Assembly: GCA_019635715.1 (NCBI GenBank)
Contig: JAHBYY010000034.1
Location: 1 to 47,343 of the forward strand
Length of the DNA: 47,343 nt
Origin: Rhizobiaceae bacterium
GTDB lineage: Bacteria > Pseudomonadota > Alphaproteobacteria > Rhizobiales > Rhizobiaceae
Reading direction: 5' to 3'
Below the pieces are notes generated by a model. It searched no databases. It saw nothing but the letters and a program-made list of their open reading frames with translations, and was not told the origin of the DNA. The position numbers and the translations under genes were made by a program. Below are positions 26,263 to 33,636 of this stretch, one piece after another (the stretch's first letter is position 1; the number at the start of each line of letters is the position of its first letter).

Positions 26263-27369
26263 ATGACCTGGAATCCATTCCACCGCGAGATGAACGACCT
26301 CATCGCCGAAGGCATCGCCTCCGGCCGTCTCAGCCGGCGCGACGTGCTGGTCGGCCTCGGCGCGGCGTCCGCGGCGCTCGCCATGGGAGCCGGCGCCAGC
26401 TTCGCCCAGGCCAAGGAGATCGTGCTTGCCAACTATGGCGGCGACGCCGCGAAATCCATGGATGAGAGCTTCGGCAAGCCCTACACCGCCGACACCGGCA
26501 TCCCGGTGGTGATCGACGGCTCCGGTCCGTCGCTGGGCAAGATCCGGGCGATGGTGCAGAGCGGCAACGTCACCTGGGACGTATGCGATTCGTCGCCGGG
26601 CGATTCTTACATCCTCGGTCGCGCCGGCGAGCTCGAGGAGATCGACTACTCGATCGTCGACAAGAACAACATGCTGCCGGGCTTCGACATGCCCTACTGC
26701 GCCGGCATCTCCGCCTACAGCTTCGTGCTCGCCTACGACAAGGCGGCCGTCGGCGACACCCCGCCGGCGAGCTGGGCCGATTTCTGGGACGTCAAGAAAT
26801 ATCCGGGCAAGCGCGGCCTGTGGCACGACATGACCGGCGTGCTGGAAGCAGCGCTGATGGCCGACGGCGTGTCGCGCGACGCGCTCTACCCGCTCGACGT
26901 CGATCGCGCCTTCAAGAAGATCGAGGAGATCAAGGAGCACACGATCTTCTGGTCGTCGGGCTCCAACAGCCAGCAGTTGCTGCGCGACGGCGAGGTCGTC
27001 ATGGCGCAGATCTGGAGCACGCGCGCCCGCATCCTCTCCGACGAGACGCAGGACCGGCTGTCCTGGACCTGGAATGACGGCCTGCTGCTCGCCGGCGTCT
27101 TCTCGGTGCCGAAGGGCAACCCGGCCGGCAAGGAAGCGATGAAATTCATCAACTCGGTGCTGACGCCCGAGCGCCAGATCGCCTTCCTGCGCACGCTGGG
27201 CAGCGGCCCCTCCAACCCGGCCGCCGCCAAGATCGTCCCGGCCGACCTGGAGCGCGTCAACCCGACCTCCGAGACGGCGCGCGCCCTGCAGGGCATCTGC
27301 AACGACGGCTGGTACGCCGACAATTACGAGAAGACCTTCGAGCGCTATCTCGAACTCATCGCTAGCTGA
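26263..27369 (+). CDS. ABC transporter substrate-binding protein, PotD-like, Tat-exported (importer A)
   Basis: A 368-residue periplasmic binding protein (COG0687 family). Residues 22-48 hold a twin-arginine signal (LSRRDVLVGLGAASAALAMG) ending FAQA. The mature part has the family hallmarks VTWDVCDSSPGD near residue 103, ASWADFWDVKKYPGKRGL near 170 and NDGLLLAGVFSVPKGNP near 265. Export by Tat rather than Sec suggests it folds before export. It lies 37 bases after the M24 gene, in the same operon and divergent from the importer A ATPase and permeases. A strong hairpin follows the stop. Spermidine/putrescine binding is not assured; ligand residues were not compared. Confidence 0.9.
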   Translation: MTWNPFHREMNDLIAEGIASGRLSRRDVLVGLGAASAALAMGAGASFAQAKEIVLANYGGDAAKSMDESFGKPYTADTGIPVVIDGSGPSLGKIRAMVQSGNVTWDVCDSSPGDSYILGRAGELEEIDYSIVDKNNMLPGFDMPYCAGISAYSFVLAYDKAAVGDTPPASWADFWDVKKYPGKRGLWHDMTGVLEAALMADGVSRDALYPLDVDRAFKKIEEIKEHTIFWSSGSNSQQLLRDGEVVMAQIWSTRARILSDETQDRLSWTWNDGLLLAGVFSVPKGNPAGKEAMKFINSVLTPERQIAFLRTLGSGPSNPAAAKIVPADLERVNPTSETARALQGICNDGWYADNYEKTFERYLELIAS

Positions 27370-27375
27370 TGCTCG

Positions 27376-27405
27376 ATGGCCGTGCCGCTCCGGCGGCACG
27401 GCCAT
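27376..27405. terminator. Bidirectional hairpin terminator between the binding protein and GntR genes
   Basis: A perfect 13-bp stem (27376-27388 with 27393-27405) closes a TCCG loop, six bases after the binding-protein stop. It sits between convergent genes, so it can end transcription from both sides. No long T-run is present. Confidence 0.65.
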
Positions 27406-27432
27406 TCCGCTGCCGCGCGGCGGTGACTGCGT

Positions 27433-28077
27433 TCAGGCCGACGACCCGCGGCCGTAGCTGTTGATCCAGGCGACGATGCTGGAGCGCACATTCTCCAGAT
27501 GCGTCGAGATGGCGGCGCGCGCCGCCTCGGCATTGCCGTCGATCAGCGCGTCGATGATCGCCACATGCTCGTCGATCACCGGCCGCGCCCGCTCGGGAAT
27601 GCGCCCGACATTGAACATCGCCGTCTTCTTGCGCAACTGGCCGACGATGGTGGCGAGCGTGCGGTTGCCGGAATAGGCCAGGATCGTGCCGTGCAGGTCG
27701 CTGTCGAACGCCGCGCTCTCGGCCTTCGAGCTTCCCGAGATGGTTTGCGCCCGCGTCTTCAGGCGCTGCAGTTCCTCCAGCGGGATCTTGCCGCAGGCCA
27801 GCCCCACCGCCTCGGTCTCCAGCAGGCTGCGCACATGCAGGATTTCCAGGAAGTCCTGCAGCGTGATCGTCCGGACCACGGAAACGCGCTGCTCGCGCGT
27901 CACCAGTTCCTCGTTTTCCAGCCGGCTCAGCGCCTCGCGGACCGGCGTGCGCGACAGCGACAGTTCTTCGCCGAGGCGGCGTTCCTGCAGGCGCGAGCCC
28001 GGCTTCAGCCGCCCGTCGAGGATGCGTCCGAGGATCGCCTCGTAGGCCGTCTCGGTCAGCGATTGCTCCTGGTTCAT
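27433..28077 (-). CDS. GntR family regulator, FCD subfamily; probable regulator of the 19.5-41 kb island
   Basis: A 214-residue repressor. The winged helix is at residues about 8-72 (ELSLSRTPVREALSRLENEELV near 38-59 is the diagnostic helix-turn-helix). An all-helical FCD domain follows at about 80-205, with metal/ligand-binding His in SDLHGTILAY, EHVAII and STHLENV. FCD-type GntR proteins often bind carboxylates or amino-acid derivatives. The ATG at 28077 overlaps the pxpA stop by ATGA; the open frame continues far upstream inside pxpA. It probably binds the four TTGGTATACCAA-like palindromes, one of which lies before its own pxpA-gntR operon. That assignment is inferred from location and site type. 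Confidence 0.88.
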   Translation of the reverse strand: MNQEQSLTETAYEAILGRILDGRLKPGSRLQERRLGEELSLSRTPVREALSRLENEELVTREQRVSVVRTITLQDFLEILHVRSLLETEAVGLACGKIPLEELQRLKTRAQTISGSSKAESAAFDSDLHGTILAYSGNRTLATIVGQLRKKTAMFNVGRIPERARPVIDEHVAIIDALIDGNAEAARAAISTHLENVRSSIVAWINSYGRGSSA

Positions 28078-28865
28078 GCGGTTCTGGTCTCCCCGTTGCG
28101 TGCGGCGGCGAAGCCGGTCACGCGGTAGCCGTTGGCCTCCAGCAGGTCGCGCAGCACCCGCGCCATGGTGGTCGCGCCCGGCGTGTCGCCATGGACGCAG
28201 ACGCTGTCGATCTCGGCCGGGATGCGCTTTCCCGAGAGGCAGCGGATCGCGCCGTCGTCGAGCATGGCGAGAACGTTCGCCGCCGCGGCGTCGGCATCCT
28301 CGATGACGGCGCCCGGCACCGAGCGCGAGACCAGGTTGCCGCTGTCGGCATAGGCGCGGTCGCAATAGATTTCGCGCATCATGCCGAGGCCGTGCGCCTG
28401 CGCGGCGCGCTCGGTCGCCATGTTCGGCATGACCATGAAATAGAGCTGGCGATCGACGCTGCGGATGGCGCGCGCCACCGCATTGGCGAGGTCGTCGTTC
28501 TCCGCGGCGATGTTGCCGAGCGTCCCGTGTGTCTTCACATGGGTGACCTTGGCGCCGGCATTCGCCGCCACGCCGATCAGCGCCCCGATCTGGTAGGCGA
28601 CCTGGCGCTCGATGTCGGAAGGTGATTCCCCGAGGATGGTGCGCCTGCCGAAACCGTAGAGGTCGAGGAATCCGGGATGCGCTCCGATGCCGACCCCCTT
28701 GGCAGATGCGCTGCGAACGGTATCGTACATCACCTTGGGGTCGCCGGCATGGAAACCGCAGGCGATGTTGGCGGAGGTGACGATGCCGAGCATCGTTTCG
28801 TCGTCGCCCATCTTCCAGGCGCCGAAGCCCTCGCCGAGGTCGCAATTGAGGTCGATCGTCCGCAT
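28074..28865 (-). CDS. pxpA: 5-oxoprolinase subunit A (LamB/YcsF family)
   Basis: A 263-residue protein, usual family length. It starts MRTIDLNCDLGEGFGAWKMGDD, the YcsF signature, with ANIACGFHAGDP near residue 32, GAHPGFLDLYGFGRR near 60, HVKTHGTLGN near 105 and SVCVHGDTPGA near 220. With PxpB and PxpC it opens 5-oxo-L-proline to L-glutamate using ATP, in the cytoplasm. Unusually, it is transcribed divergently from pxpBC with 94 bases between, and its end overlaps gntR. Operator site 3 lies in the gap. Given the island context, it may act on a related cyclic amide; this is inference. Confidence 0.93.
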   Translation of the reverse strand: MRTIDLNCDLGEGFGAWKMGDDETMLGIVTSANIACGFHAGDPKVMYDTVRSASAKGVGIGAHPGFLDLYGFGRRTILGESPSDIERQVAYQIGALIGVAANAGAKVTHVKTHGTLGNIAAENDDLANAVARAIRSVDRQLYFMVMPNMATERAAQAHGLGMMREIYCDRAYADSGNLVSRSVPGAVIEDADAAAANVLAMLDDGAIRCLSGKRIPAEIDSVCVHGDTPGATTMARVLRDLLEANGYRVTGFAAARNGETRTA

Positions 28866-28919
28866 GCGCGTCCACTCTGGGTAGTGTTCGCTTCAAGCAG
28901 ATTGTGCTTTGGAATGCAA

Positions 28920-28931
28920 TTGGTGTACCAG
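28920..28931. promoter_or_regulatory. GntR-type operator, site 3
   Basis: TTGGTGTACCAG matches TTGGTATACCAA at 10 of 12 positions and lies in the 94-base divergent gap between pxpA and pxpB, 29 bases before the pxpB ATG and 55 before the pxpA ATG. One site can serve both directions and gntR itself. Confidence 0.65.
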
Positions 28932-28959
28932 ATGTTTTGCCAATTGCGTGACTGTCCCG

Positions 28960-29685
28960 ATGTATCCGACACCGAGATTCCTGCCGAGCGGCGATTGCGC
29001 GCTGACCGTCGAGTTCGACAGCCGCATCAGCGCCGAGGCCAGCGAAGCCGTCGTGGCGCTCGACCGGGCGATCGCCGCGGCGGCGATTTCCGGCGTCCGC
29101 GAGACGGTCCCGACCTACAGGTCGCTGCTCGTCTTCTTCGATCCGCCGACCATCCGGCGCGCCGCGCTGGTTTCGGCGATCGCCGCCCTGTGGCCGGTCG
29201 GCGAGCAGGGCAAGACCGCCGGCAGGCGGTGGCGCATCCCAGTCGCGTTCGGCGGTGCGCATGGCGAGGATCTCCCGCTGGTCGCCGAGACGCACGGCCT
29301 GAGTGAAGCAGCGGTGGTGGAGATTTATCTGTCGTCCGCCTACCGGGTCGCCATGATCGGCTTCGCGCCCGGCTTCGCCTATCTCTCCGGTCTCGATCCA
29401 CGGCTCGAGACCGGCCGCCGCACCGAACCCCGCCGCGCCACGCCGCCCCGCAGCGTCTCGATCGGCGGTGTCCAGACGGCGATCTCGCCGCCGCTGTCGC
29501 TGCCCAGCGGCTGGCAGATGATCGGGCGCACGCCGGTACGTTCCTTCGATCTGTCGCGCCGAGTGCCGTTCCTGTTCGAGGCCGGTGACGACATCCGCTT
29601 CGAGCGCGTCGACGCCGCCGAGTATGACGCGCTGGATCAGCGCGCCGCCGCCGGCGAGCCCGTCGCCAGGCGGGAGGACGGCTGA
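28960..29685 (+). CDS. pxpB: 5-oxoprolinase subunit B (KipI-like)
   Basis: A 241-residue member of the PxpB/KipI family, homologous to one half of urea-carboxylase/allophanate-hydrolase associated domains. Motifs are FLPSGDCALTVEF at the start, MIGFAPGFAYLSGLD near residue 132 and SIGGVQTAISPPLSLPSGWQ near 165 (residues about 165-184), then MIGRTPV. It works with PxpA and PxpC in ATP-dependent lactam opening. The ATG at 28960 fits the family N-terminus; a GTG at 28948 is possible. Its stop shares one base with the pxpC start (TGATG), so the two are coupled. Confidence 0.92.
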   Translation: MYPTPRFLPSGDCALTVEFDSRISAEASEAVVALDRAIAAAAISGVRETVPTYRSLLVFFDPPTIRRAALVSAIAALWPVGEQGKTAGRRWRIPVAFGGAHGEDLPLVAETHGLSEAAVVEIYLSSAYRVAMIGFAPGFAYLSGLDPRLETGRRTEPRRATPPRSVSIGGVQTAISPPLSLPSGWQMIGRTPVRSFDLSRRVPFLFEAGDDIRFERVDAAEYDALDQRAAAGEPVARREDG

Positions 29686-30632
29686 TGCGCGGCCATCTGA
29701 CGGTCATCGACGGTGGCTTCTCGACCACCGTCCAGGATCGCGGCCGGACCGGCAGCCAGCGATTCGGCGTGTCCGCCTGTGGCGCCATGGACCTTGCCTC
29801 GCTGGCCATCGCCAATGCGCTGGTCGGCAACGCCGAGGATGCGGCGGCGCTCGAACTGACCTTTTCGGGAGGGGCCTACCGGGTCGACGCCGACGCGCTG
29901 CGCATCGCGGTGGCCGGCGCCGCCATGCCGCTGATGCTCGACGGCGCGCCCGCTGATCCGCAACGCTCCCATACGGTCGGGCGTGGAACACGCATCGACA
30001 TCGGACCCTCGGCAAGCGGCGTGCGGGCCTATCTCGCGGTCTCCGGAGGCGTCGCCACCCAGCCCGTGCTGGCAAGCCGCTCCACGCATCTGCGCTCCGC
30101 GATCGGCGGATATGAGGGCCGGGCGCTGCGTGGCGGCGACGAGCTGCCCGTCGGCGGCACCGGCCCGACGGGAGTGGATCGACGCCTGCGCCATGACCGC
30201 CGGCCCTATTTCGGCGGCGTCATCCGCATCGTGCCGGGGCCTCAGGACGACGCCTTCGCGGACGGCGCGCTCGACCTCCTGACCTCTGGCCGCTACCGCA
30301 TCTCGCCCCAGTCGGACCGCATGGGCGCCGTGCTCAGCGGCCCGTCGCTGCCGTTTCGCGGCGGATTCAACCTCGTCTCCGACGGGGTGACGATGGGCAG
30401 CATCCAGGTACCGGGCCACGGGCGGCCCATCGTTCTGCTGTCCGACCGCCAGACGACCGGCGGCTATCCGAAGATCGCCACCGTCACGACGCCGGACCTC
30501 GGCAAGTTCGCGCAGCGCCGCCCCAACGAGCGCGTCGTCTTCCATGCCGTCTCGCCCGACGAGGCGGAGGAGCGCTACATCGCATGGCGCGCGGCGCTGG
30601 ACGATATTCCGGACTGGCTCGAGCCCGCCTGA
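29685..30632 (+). CDS. pxpC: 5-oxoprolinase subunit C (biotin-dependent-carboxyltransferase-like domain)
   Basis: A 315-residue protein matching PxpC/KipA (AHS2 domain). Landmarks are TTVQDRGRTGSQRFGVSACG near residue 14-33, then AMD, AYLAVSGGVATQPVLASRST near 115-134, and the late ISPQSDRMGAVLSGP near 205 and DRQTTGGYPKIATV near 260. It forms the PxpBC complex. It starts at ATG 29685, overlapping the pxpB stop by one base. It is the last gene of this plus-strand unit; a palindromic repeat follows before the convergent SDR gene. No key family segment is missing. Confidence 0.93.
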   Translation: MRGHLTVIDGGFSTTVQDRGRTGSQRFGVSACGAMDLASLAIANALVGNAEDAAALELTFSGGAYRVDADALRIAVAGAAMPLMLDGAPADPQRSHTVGRGTRIDIGPSASGVRAYLAVSGGVATQPVLASRSTHLRSAIGGYEGRALRGGDELPVGGTGPTGVDRRLRHDRRPYFGGVIRIVPGPQDDAFADGALDLLTSGRYRISPQSDRMGAVLSGPSLPFRGGFNLVSDGVTMGSIQVPGHGRPIVLLSDRQTTGGYPKIATVTTPDLGKFAQRRPNERVVFHAVSPDEAEERYIAWRAALDDIPDWLEPA

Positions 30633-30651
30633 ACGGCGCTCGGAGACTGTC

Positions 30652-30776
30652 TGGACAATGCGTCAGGGCGTAGCGAAAATGGTGATGTCCGAGCATCGGA
30701 GCGGAGCGTACTTGCAGTACGTGAGCACCGAAGCGCAGGGCAACGCCATTTGCAGCTCGCCCTGACGCATTGTCCA
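30652..30776. repeat. Palindromic intergenic element with perfect 19-bp arms
   Basis: Arms 30652-30670 and 30758-30776 (TGGACAATGCGTCAGGGCG and its complement) are perfect inverted repeats enclosing 87 bases that carry a GTACTTGCAGTAC palindrome. The element fills the gap between convergent pxpC and SDR genes and could act as a bidirectional terminator. The inner sequence is of a type I remember as dispersed in rhizobial intergenic regions; not searched. Confidence 0.85.
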
Positions 30777-30785
30777 ATCAGTCTA

Positions 30786-31490
30786 TCAGCGCCCGCCGGT
30801 CACCGGGATATTGGCGCCGGTGACATAGCTCGCGGCATCGCTCAGCAGGAACATCGCGACCTTGGCGATCTCGTCCGGCTCGGCGGCCCGCTTCATCGGC
30901 ACCTGCGACACCCAGAATTCGTACTCCTCGGCGGTCATGAAGGCGCGGCCCATCGGATTGTCGACCAGGCAGGGCATGATGCCGTTGATGCGGATGCCGA
31001 GCCCGCCGAATTCGGCCGACAGATGCCGGACCAGCCCGTTCAGCCCCCATTTGCTGACCGTGTAGTGCGGACCGCCGCCGGGGCTGCGGTCGAGCGCCGC
31101 CGTCGACGACACGATGACGACGCTGCCGCCAGCGACCATCGACGGCACTGCCGCGTGGAGGATCGCGTAGACGCTGTTCAGGTTGACGTCGATCATGCGC
31201 CGCCAGCGCTTCGGCGGCACATCGGCCATCGGCCCCTGTTCGAGCAGGCCGTGGGCGAGCACGACGTGATCGATCGGCCCGAAGCCGGCAACCGCCGCGG
31301 CGAGCGCGTCGTCGTCGGCGAAATCGGCGACCGCCCCGCCCTGGCCGGGAAGATGGGTCAGCACCAGCACCTCGGCGCCGTCCTCGACCAGCCGCGAGCG
31401 AACCGCTTCGCCGATGCTGCCGCCGGCACCGGTCAGCAGCACGCGCGCCCGCGCGGACCCGGCCCGGCCGGGTACGGAGATTTCGATCAT
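30786..31490 (-). CDS. Short-chain dehydrogenase/reductase (SDR), island copy 1
   Basis: A 234-residue classical SDR. The cofactor motif is TGAGGSIG near residue 20, with catalytic Ser in IVSSTAAL near 124, and Tyr and Lys in PHYTVSKWGLNGL near 137-149. C-terminal family end: YVTGANIPVTGGR. It should reduce or oxidise a hydroxyl/keto group with NAD(P)H. It is closely similar along its length to the SDR at 32748 (shared FAHG/LAHG-ML-E-GP, SSTAA, GPHYT, GANxPVxGG), so the two arose by duplication on either side of the amidohydrolase gene. The ATG overlaps the amidohydrolase stop (ATGA, 31487-31490). Confidence 0.88.
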   Translation of the reverse strand: MIEISVPGRAGSARARVLLTGAGGSIGEAVRSRLVEDGAEVLVLTHLPGQGGAVADFADDDALAAAVAGFGPIDHVVLAHGLLEQGPMADVPPKRWRRMIDVNLNSVYAILHAAVPSMVAGGSVVIVSSTAALDRSPGGGPHYTVSKWGLNGLVRHLSAEFGGLGIRINGIMPCLVDNPMGRAFMTAEEYEFWVSQVPMKRAAEPDEIAKVAMFLLSDAASYVTGANIPVTGGR

Positions 31491-32737
31491 GCTGTCCTCA
31501 CGGATCTGCTGGACGCATTGCGCCGGTCCACGGCGAGCCTGCCGCCCTGGACGACGAGGCGCAGATGCAGATCGGGCCGCGCCAGAGCCTCGATGGTATG
31601 CAGCGGATCGGCGTCGAGCCCGACCAGATCGGCGACCGCGCCCTCGGCGATCACGCCGCGCCTGTCCGTGCCGCGCAGCAGCATCGCGTTGACGCGCGTC
31701 GCCGAGGCGATCACCTCGCTCGCCGGCATGGCCTGAGCCTTGAGCCGGAATTCGTCGCTCTGGAACGCATGCGCACTGCCCTCCAGGTCGCTGCCGTGGC
31801 CGATCGCGACCCCGAACAGCCGGGCCGTCTCGATGCTCGCATAGGACTGGTCGAGGATACGCGCGGCGACCTCGGCCACCGGGCCGTTGCCCCTGGCGAC
31901 CTCGTCGAACACCACGAGCGTCGGCACCAGCACGACGCCCTTGGCCGCCATCAGCGCCGCCGTCGGCCCGTCGAGGCCGCTGCCGTGCTCGATCGAGCCG
32001 ATGCCGGCCTCGACGCAGCGCCGGATCGCCTCCGCGCCATAGGCATGCGCCATGACCGGCAGCCCGGCCGCCGCCGCCTCGCCGACGATGATCGCAAGGT
32101 CCTCGCGGCTGAACTGCGGTGTCTCCGGACCCTCCGGCGAGGCGATGCCGCCCGACGCCATCACCTTGATCTGCGTCGCGCCCGCCGCGATCTCGTCGCG
32201 CACCGCGGCCCGGATGGCGTCGGTCCCGCGCACCAGGCGCGTGATGCTGCGCCGCGATGCGCAGCAGGGACAGCCGAGGTCGGCCTCGCCTTCCGCCCGG
32301 AAATCGCCCTGTCCGCCGGGCGGCGCCAGGCCGCGTCCGGCCGGGAAGAGGTGCGGGCCCTTGAACAGCCCGCGCTCGACGGCCGAAGCGAGGCTCCCGT
32401 CGGCGCCGCCCGCGTCGCGCACCGCGGTGAAGCCGCGCGACAGCATGTCCTCCAGGACGCGCGCCGCCTTGGCCGCGACGAGATAGGCCGGCTGGCGATG
32501 CAGCGTGCGCAGATCGTCCTCGACCCCGATCGTGTGGACATGCGCATCGATCAGCCCCGGCAGCAGGAACAGTCCGGCGGCGTCGACCTGAGGCTCGCCC
32601 GGCTCCGCCTCCAGTCGTTCGGAGAGCGCGGCGAAGCGTCCGTCGCGGATACGCAGGTCGCAGGACCGGTAGCCGCGCGCCGCCGCATCCGGCACGCGTC
32701 CGTTGCGGATCAGCAGCGACGATGCCGGCGCGTTCAT
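31487..32737 (-). CDS. Metal-dependent amidohydrolase (imidazolonepropionase/prolidase-like, COG1228)
   Basis: A 416-residue amidohydrolase-superfamily enzyme with a binuclear metal centre: HVH in LIDAHVHTIG near residue 65, a Lys for carboxylation in TQIKVMASGGI near 190, His in VMAHAYG near 230 and SIEHGSG near 250, and Asp in IGHGSDLEG near 320. Relatives hydrolyse Xaa-Pro/Xaa-Arg dipeptides, imidazolonepropionate or other cyclic amides, so a lactam or N-acyl amino acid substrate fits the island. There is no signal peptide, so it is cytoplasmic. The start is ATG 32737 with GAGGAG upstream, 10 bases after the stop of the preceding SDR. It is the middle gene of SDR-amidohydrolase-SDR. Confidence 0.88.
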   Translation of the reverse strand: MNAPASSLLIRNGRVPDAAARGYRSCDLRIRDGRFAALSERLEAEPGEPQVDAAGLFLLPGLIDAHVHTIGVEDDLRTLHRQPAYLVAAKAARVLEDMLSRGFTAVRDAGGADGSLASAVERGLFKGPHLFPAGRGLAPPGGQGDFRAEGEADLGCPCCASRRSITRLVRGTDAIRAAVRDEIAAGATQIKVMASGGIASPEGPETPQFSREDLAIIVGEAAAAGLPVMAHAYGAEAIRRCVEAGIGSIEHGSGLDGPTAALMAAKGVVLVPTLVVFDEVARGNGPVAEVAARILDQSYASIETARLFGVAIGHGSDLEGSAHAFQSDEFRLKAQAMPASEVIASATRVNAMLLRGTDRRGVIAEGAVADLVGLDADPLHTIEALARPDLHLRLVVQGGRLAVDRRNASSRSVRTA

Positions 32738-32747
32738 CGACACTCCT

Positions 32748-33425
32748 CTATCGATAGCCGCCCGAGACAGGAAGGTTGGCTCCGGTGACATAGCCGGATT
32801 TGGCGTCGAGCAGGAAGGCGACGACCTCGGCGATCTCCGAGGCCTCGGCGGCGCGCCCCAGCGGGATGCCCTTCAGCGACTCCATATAGTCGGCTTCCGA
32901 AAGCAGGGCGCGCGCCATCGGCCCCTCCACGGTTCCGGGGCAGACCGAGTTGATGCGGATGCCGCGCGGACCGAGATCGAAGGCCAGGTGCCGCACCAGG
33001 CCGTTCAGCGCCCATTTGCCGGCCGTGTAGTGCGGACCGCCGACCGGGCTGTGGTCGAAGGCGGCCGTCGAGGAGACGACGACGATCGACGCGCCGGGCC
33101 GCAATTGGGGGAGGGCGTAGTGGATCATCGTATAGATGCTGTCGAGATTGACCGCCATCATCTGCCGCCAGGCCGCCGGCGTGACGCGGTCGACCGGCCC
33201 CGGCTCCAGCATGCCGTGGGCGAACACCATGCCGTCGAGCGCCCCGCCGACCGCCGACATGGCGCTCCTGAGCGAATCCTCCGACCTGAAGTCGGCCAGG
33301 AGGTCGGCCAGCCCCGCCCTGTGACCGATCGTCGTCACGGTCCAGCCGCTCGCCGACAGACGCGTCTGCACCCCGCTCCCGACGGTGCCGTCGGCACCGG
33401 TCAGCACGATACGACGCTGCGACAT
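32748..33425 (-). CDS. Short-chain dehydrogenase/reductase (SDR), island copy 2
   Basis: A 225-residue classical SDR. The cofactor motif is TGADGTVG near residue 8, Ser in VVSSTAAF near 115, and Tyr/Lys in GPHYTAGKWALNGL near 128-141, all present. It is paralogous to the SDR at 30786. I chose ATG 33425, preceded by GAGGAG; the frame opens to 33476 without support. It is the first gene of the minus-strand operon SDR-amidohydrolase-SDR, under operator site 4, which it shares with the divergent amidotransferase operon. The substrate is unknown, but the pairing with an amidohydrolase suggests oxidation or reduction of a side chain in the same pathway. Confidence 0.88.
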   Translation of the reverse strand: MSQRRIVLTGADGTVGSGVQTRLSASGWTVTTIGHRAGLADLLADFRSEDSLRSAMSAVGGALDGMVFAHGMLEPGPVDRVTPAAWRQMMAVNLDSIYTMIHYALPQLRPGASIVVVSSTAAFDHSPVGGPHYTAGKWALNGLVRHLAFDLGPRGIRINSVCPGTVEGPMARALLSEADYMESLKGIPLGRAAEASEIAEVVAFLLDAKSGYVTGANLPVSGGYR

Positions 33426-33518
33426 CGACGTCTCCTCAACCATCGGCACTGCGATCTGCACAGCATCTGTGCACACCGGCGAACTGCCCGAAAGACCGGC
33501 TTGCGTCTTGGTACGTTA

Positions 33519-33530
33519 TCGGTATACCAA
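33519..33530. promoter_or_regulatory. GntR-type operator, site 4
   Basis: TCGGTATACCAA matches TTGGTATACCAA at 11 of 12 positions. It lies in the divergent gap, 94 bases from the SDR ATG and 107 from the amidotransferase start. TTGCGT (33501) and TATACC (33523), 16 bases apart, make a plausible plus-strand promoter overlapped by the operator. Confidence 0.72.
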
Positions 33531-33636
33531 TTGTGTGGCAAGTCGCAGCCTTTGGCCTGCAGGCGGTTGCCAGGGTAGGCGCAGCGCCTCGTCCAGGGCA
33601 TCGGCGCCGCCCGCCAACGGGGATTGGAATACGGTC

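Noticed and set aside
27433-29295. 620-codon minus-strand frame suggesting a large fusion with the GntR domain
   Set aside because: Only the last 214 codons are protein-like (GntR). The rest is the wrong frame of pxpA and antisense of pxpB; the GntR ATG overlaps the pxpA stop.
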